A stretch of DNA of 9,639 nucleotides from assembly GCF_946221465.1 (NCBI RefSeq), contig NZ_CAMJVP010000120.1, positions 1 to 9,639 on the forward strand. Direction: 5' to 3'. How positions within the stretch are numbered: position 1 is the first letter of the stretch; every line of letters begins with the position of its first letter. The notes below the pieces were generated by a model. The model worked only from the letters and a program-made list of their open reading frames with translations. It did no database searches and was not told the origin of the DNA. Shown piece after piece: positions 7,159-9,639 of the stretch. Source of the stretch: an uncultured Aeromicrobium sp. (GTDB lineage Bacteria > Actinomycetota > Actinomycetes > Propionibacteriales > Nocardioidaceae). The translations under genes and the position numbers were made by a program.

Positions 7159-7200
7159 CCGATTCACGTCAGATGCGCCGCCCCCGCCCGTCAGACCACC

Positions 7201-7302
7201 ATGACGGGATTCCTCCTCGTGATCGTGGGCGTGCTCGCGCTCAATCTGCTCGTGCTGTCGTTGCTCTGTCTGCGCTACCGCCGCGAGGACCGCGACCCGT
7301 GA
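7201..7302 (+). CDS. Possible 33-residue single-pass membrane microprotein
   Basis: The frame begins with ATG 42 nt after the sigma-fusion stop and ends with TGA. The predicted peptide is a hydrophobic helix (residues about 4-24, VIVGVLALNLLVLSLLCL) followed by a short charged tail (RYRREDRDP). This topology is typical of bacterial one-helix microproteins. There is no good Shine-Dalgarno sequence (CAGACCACC precedes the ATG), so translation would depend on readthrough or coupling from the gene upstream. I do not recognise a family. A chance hydrophobic frame is a real alternative. Confidence 0.42.
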   Translation: MTGFLLVIVGVLALNLLVLSLLCLRYRREDRDP

Positions 7303-7329
7303 CGTCCAGCGGTCAAGGGCCGGCCGGGC

Positions 7330-7974
7330 TCAGGAGGTCCGACGACGGCGCGCGAGGACGACGGCGGCAGCCCCGATCACGGCGAGCAGGGCCACGATCG
7401 CGATGACCACACCCAGGTTCGCGCCGCCGTCGGTGGCCTCTTCGGTCTCATGGGCCTGCGGATCGTCGGCCGCGTTGGCGTCGGAGACGGGCGCGTGGGC
7501 ATCCGCCCGCAGCTGTGCATCGGCCGGCATCGTCGGCACGCTCTCCCCGCCCTCCTGGAAACTCAGCGCCACGAAGTCACCTTCATTGAGCACCTGCTCG
7601 GACACGCCCGACTCGGCATACTGCCAGGGCGTACCCTCAGTGGCCACATAGAACGCCCAGTAGGCGTCGGCGGACGGCATCCCGGTGCACGGTTCCGCCT
7701 CCTCGTCGGGCAGGCCGTTGACCCGGCAGACCACGCTGTCGCCGTACTCGGCTGTGCCCTCGATCTCGATCCCCGCCATCGTCAGAGCGTCGAGGGCTCG
7801 CATCCCTGCGGCGCCCTGGGCGCAGACCGTCGTGGGGGCGCCGGCGAGGGAGCCGTAGTCGATGAGGATCGGAACGTCCGCGGGGCCTTCGCATTGGTCC
7901 TGGGCGGCAGCGGGACTGGCGGTGATGACAAGGCCGGATAGCGCGAGCGCCACGGCGCAGAGCAGACGATTCAC
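7330..7974 (-). CDS. Membrane-anchored extracytoplasmic DUF4430-like protein of an ECF transporter operon
   Basis: The product is a 214-residue type I membrane protein. It has a signal peptide (residues 1-24, cut after ASPAAA), an extracytoplasmic domain (about 28-140), an acidic Ala/Asp/Glu-rich linker (about 145-185) and a C-terminal helix (about 188-207) ending in RRRRTS; there is no LPXTG. The domain begins VPILIDYGSL and contains ADAYWAFYVATEGTPWQYAESG and NEGDFVALSFQ. This layout resembles DUF4430/transcobalamin C-terminal-like domains, which bind corrinoid or act beside cobalamin and heme ECF importers. Four cysteines (C28, C51, C83, C96) could form two disulfides. The start is GTG, with AAAGGAG 9 nt upstream, and it overlaps the S-component stop by 4 bp (GTGA). 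It probably captures substrate outside the cell and hands it to the transporter. The family call is from pattern, not search. Confidence 0.72.
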   Translation of the reverse strand: MNRLLCAVALALSGLVITASPAAAQDQCEGPADVPILIDYGSLAGAPTTVCAQGAAGMRALDALTMAGIEIEGTAEYGDSVVCRVNGLPDEEAEPCTGMPSADAYWAFYVATEGTPWQYAESGVSEQVLNEGDFVALSFQEGGESVPTMPADAQLRADAHAPVSDANAADDPQAHETEEATDGGANLGVVIAIVALLAVIGAAAVVLARRRRTS

Positions 7975-8789
7975 AGCGATGGTCTCCTTTCAGGTGCCGG
8001 TTCGGCCGGCGGCAGATAACGAGCCCGGCGCGCCGCACGGCGCAAGGTCGCGAGAAGGGGGGGTCCGAGGACCACGATGAGCAGGGTGTTGGTGATGGCC
8101 CGGCCAGTGTCCCAGCCTGCCGTCGAGGTCAACAGGGTGTACACAATGAAACGTTGCAGGTTCTCGAAGACCGGGTCGCCGGGGATGAAGGACAGTGAGC
8201 CGCTGTCGATGCCGAGCAGAAAAGGCCAGGATGCCAGGTTCATGAGCATGCCGAACAGATAGGCGCAGGCGATGCCATAGACGGCGAGCAGGGCGATCTC
8301 GGCTCGACCACCCACCCGGCGCGGCAGGAGACCCGCTCCCATGCCGATCCAGGCCGAGCAGAGCATCTGGAACGGGAGCCACGGTCCGACGCCGGAGGTG
8401 AGCAGGGCGGAGGCGAACATCGTCGTGCAGCCGAGCACATAGCCGAAACCCGGCCCGAACACCCGACCGGCGAGGATCAGCAGGAAGAACACCATCTCGA
8501 TCCCCGCAGCGCCGGCTCCCAGACCACGCAGCGCCGCGTTGATCGCCGTGAGCACGCCGAGGATCGCCAGCGCCTTCGCATCCATCCCTCCCTCGGAGAG
8601 CTCAGCCAGGACGACGAGCGCCACGACCGGCAGAAGCACCATGAAGATGAACGGCTGGTCGACCCGCTGCGTGGCCTCGGCCGGCCGGAGGAGGAAGGGC
8701 CACAGGAACATCATCAGCCCCGCGGCAGACGCCAGGGTCATCACCAGCCCAGAGCGGCGCGTGACGGCGATGGCGGCCCGAGTGCTCAC
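7971..8789 (-). CDS. ECF transporter S-component (substrate-binding membrane protein)
   Basis: The product is a 272-residue polytopic membrane protein with about six to eight hydrophobic segments (near residues 14-35, 46-66, 72-88, 98-130, 138-155, 163-190, 210-224 and 231-250) and a basic, Pro-rich cytoplasmic tail. The stretch AGRVFGPGFGYVLGCTTMFASALL followed by GVGPWLPFQM resembles the conserved core of actinobacterial ECF S-components. S-components bind a vitamin or cofactor and dock on the EcfA/EcfT energising module. The GTG start at 8789 overlaps the ATPase stop (GTGA) and is preceded by AAAGGA, which implies translational coupling. The same frame stays open much further upstream but there it is the shadow of the ATPase gene, with an Arg-rich sequence that is not protein-like. 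The neighbouring DUF4430-like gene favours cobalamin or heme as substrate; the sequence alone does not decide. Confidence 0.82.
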   Translation of the reverse strand: MSTRAAIAVTRRSGLVMTLASAAGLMMFLWPFLLRPAEATQRVDQPFIFMVLLPVVALVVLAELSEGGMDAKALAILGVLTAINAALRGLGAGAAGIEMVFFLLILAGRVFGPGFGYVLGCTTMFASALLTSGVGPWLPFQMLCSAWIGMGAGLLPRRVGGRAEIALLAVYGIACAYLFGMLMNLASWPFLLGIDSGSLSFIPGDPVFENLQRFIVYTLLTSTAGWDTGRAITNTLLIVVLGPPLLATLRRAARRARYLPPAEPAPERRPSL

Positions 8790-9639
8790 AACAGCGTCCT
8801 TTGCACCTGCCCGACGGTCAGCCACTGCGGACCGAGGACCTTCGACACCTGAGGCGCGAAAGCCGGCGACTCGGCCAGCACCTGGTCCGCACGCCCTCGT
8901 GAGACCACCTCGCCGTCGGCCATGACGACGACGGTGTCGGCGATCGTCGCGGCGAACTCCACATCGTGCGTCGACACGACGATCCCGTGGCCGGCGTCGG
9001 CGAGCGCACGCACGACGTCGGCCAGTTCCGCCTTGCCGCGGTAATCGAGCCCCCGGGTCGGCTCGTCGAGTGCGATGACGTGAGGCCTTCCCGACAGCAC
9101 GATGGCGAGGACGACCGCGAGTCGCTGTCCCTCGGACAGATCCCGCGGATGGCGCGCGGCGTCGATGCCGGGGGCGAGCCGTTCGAGCAGCTCGAGACAG
9201 GTTCCGGCAGGTGAGCCGGACTGGGAGTCGGCCGCCGCGCACTCCTCGGCCACAGTCTCGAGGTACAGCAGGTCCGCCGCCGTCTGCGGCACCAGCCCGA
9301 CGAGGGTGCGGGCCTCGTCGGGCGACACCAGGTGCGGGTCGACGCCCGGTGAGCCGACCCGCACCTCGCCGCCACTACGTGGTCCGGTGCCCTGAAGAGC
9401 CCACAGCAGCGAGGACTTGCCTGACCCGTTGCGCCCCATCACGACGAGCACCTCACCGCTGCGCACCACGAGGTCGACGTCGCCTACGGCCCGCGTCGGA
9501 CCGTAGGCGACAGTGATGTCCTCGGCCGTGAGGAGCGGCGCACCCGTCGGGGCGGCACGACGCGGCGGGGCCGTGAGCACGAAGGGCTCGCTGCGGACCC
9601 GCCGCCGCGCCTCCCGCCTCCCGGCGCCCCGCGCTGCCC
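8786..9639 (-). CDS. ECF-type ABC transporter ATPase, C-terminal ABC domain (partial, N-terminus off the right edge)
   Basis: This ATPase powers the ECF importer. The visible ABC domain has every motif: Walker A GRNGSGKSS, Q-loop VPQTA, signature LSEGQR, Walker B VIALDEP with the catalytic Glu, D-loop GLD and H-loop STHD. Its tail, FAPQVSKVLGPQWLTVGQV, is typical of actinobacterial ECF ATPases. A GTG at 9580 could start a 264-residue single-domain protein. However, it has no clear ribosome binding site, and the frame stays open to the window edge through an Arg-rich stretch (ARGAGRREARRRVRSEPFVL). That stretch looks like the linker between the two ABC domains of fused EcfA proteins, so I favour a longer gene whose first ABC domain lies to the right. 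The signature motif is LSEGQ rather than LSGGQ. The stop overlaps the S-component start by 4 bp. Confidence 0.85.
   Translation of the reverse strand, partial: AARGAGRREARRRVRSEPFVLTAPPRRAAPTGAPLLTAEDITVAYGPTRAVGDVDLVVRSGEVLVVMGRNGSGKSSLLWALQGTGPRSGGEVRVGSPGVDPHLVSPDEARTLVGLVPQTAADLLYLETVAEECAAADSQSGSPAGTCLELLERLAPGIDAARHPRDLSEGQRLAVVLAIVLSGRPHVIALDEPTRGLDYRGKAELADVVRALADAGHGIVVSTHDVEFAATIADTVVVMADGEVVSRGRADQVLAESPAFAPQVSKVLGPQWLTVGQVQRTLL

Noticed and set aside
7318..7325. GGCCGGCC palindrome between the convergent genes, considered as a terminator
   Set aside because: It cannot form a stem with a loop of its own, has no T-run, and such sequences are common by chance in GC-rich DNA.
8790..9242. 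N-terminal extension of the S-component to residue -151
   Set aside because: This stretch is antisense-frame shadow of the ATPase gene, Arg-rich and not membrane-like. The GTG at 8789 with AAAGGA and a GTGA overlap is the better start.

Overview
The window is high-GC DNA with frequent GTG starts, purine-rich ribosome binding sites and tightly overlapping genes. Together with its gene families, this suggests an actinobacterium. Microbacteriaceae (Microbacterium, Agromyces or Leucobacter type) is my best guess, but it is an inference from gene content and not shown directly. I see no mobile element, CRISPR array, tRNA or rRNA.

Left part (1-3568, minus strand, running off the left edge): a giant secreted surface protein. 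It has a signal peptide, a von Willebrand factor A (VWA) domain with an intact metal-binding MIDAS site, and at least eight tandem Ig-like repeats of the DUF11/DUF7507 type. Repeats two to seven are exactly 117 residues (351 bp) each. A 204-bp stretch is perfectly duplicated three units apart.

Middle (3753-7302): two regulators divide from a common 208-bp intergenic region. On the minus strand, pointing at the surface-protein gene, is a LuxR-type regulator with a C-terminal helix-turn-helix and a long helical N-terminal part. On the plus strand is an unusual single polypeptide that joins an ECF sigma factor, a zinc-finger anti-sigma domain, a membrane segment, a Pro/Ala-rich stalk and an extracytoplasmic domain that itself looks like a degenerate DUF11 fold. 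A possible 33-residue membrane microprotein follows it. The sigma/anti-sigma fusion, the LuxR protein and the surface protein could form one cell-envelope sensing and response module; this is inference from adjacency and domain resemblance.

Right part (7330-9639, minus strand, running off the right edge): three genes of an energy-coupling factor (ECF) vitamin or cofactor importer. In transcription order they are an ABC ATPase (probably the second half of a fused two-domain protein), a polytopic membrane S-component and a membrane-anchored extracytoplasmic protein resembling DUF4430/transcobalamin-C-like domains. Each junction is a 4-bp GTGA overlap. Cobalamin or heme is the most likely substrate class; no T-component (EcfT) is visible and it would be expected beyond the right edge.
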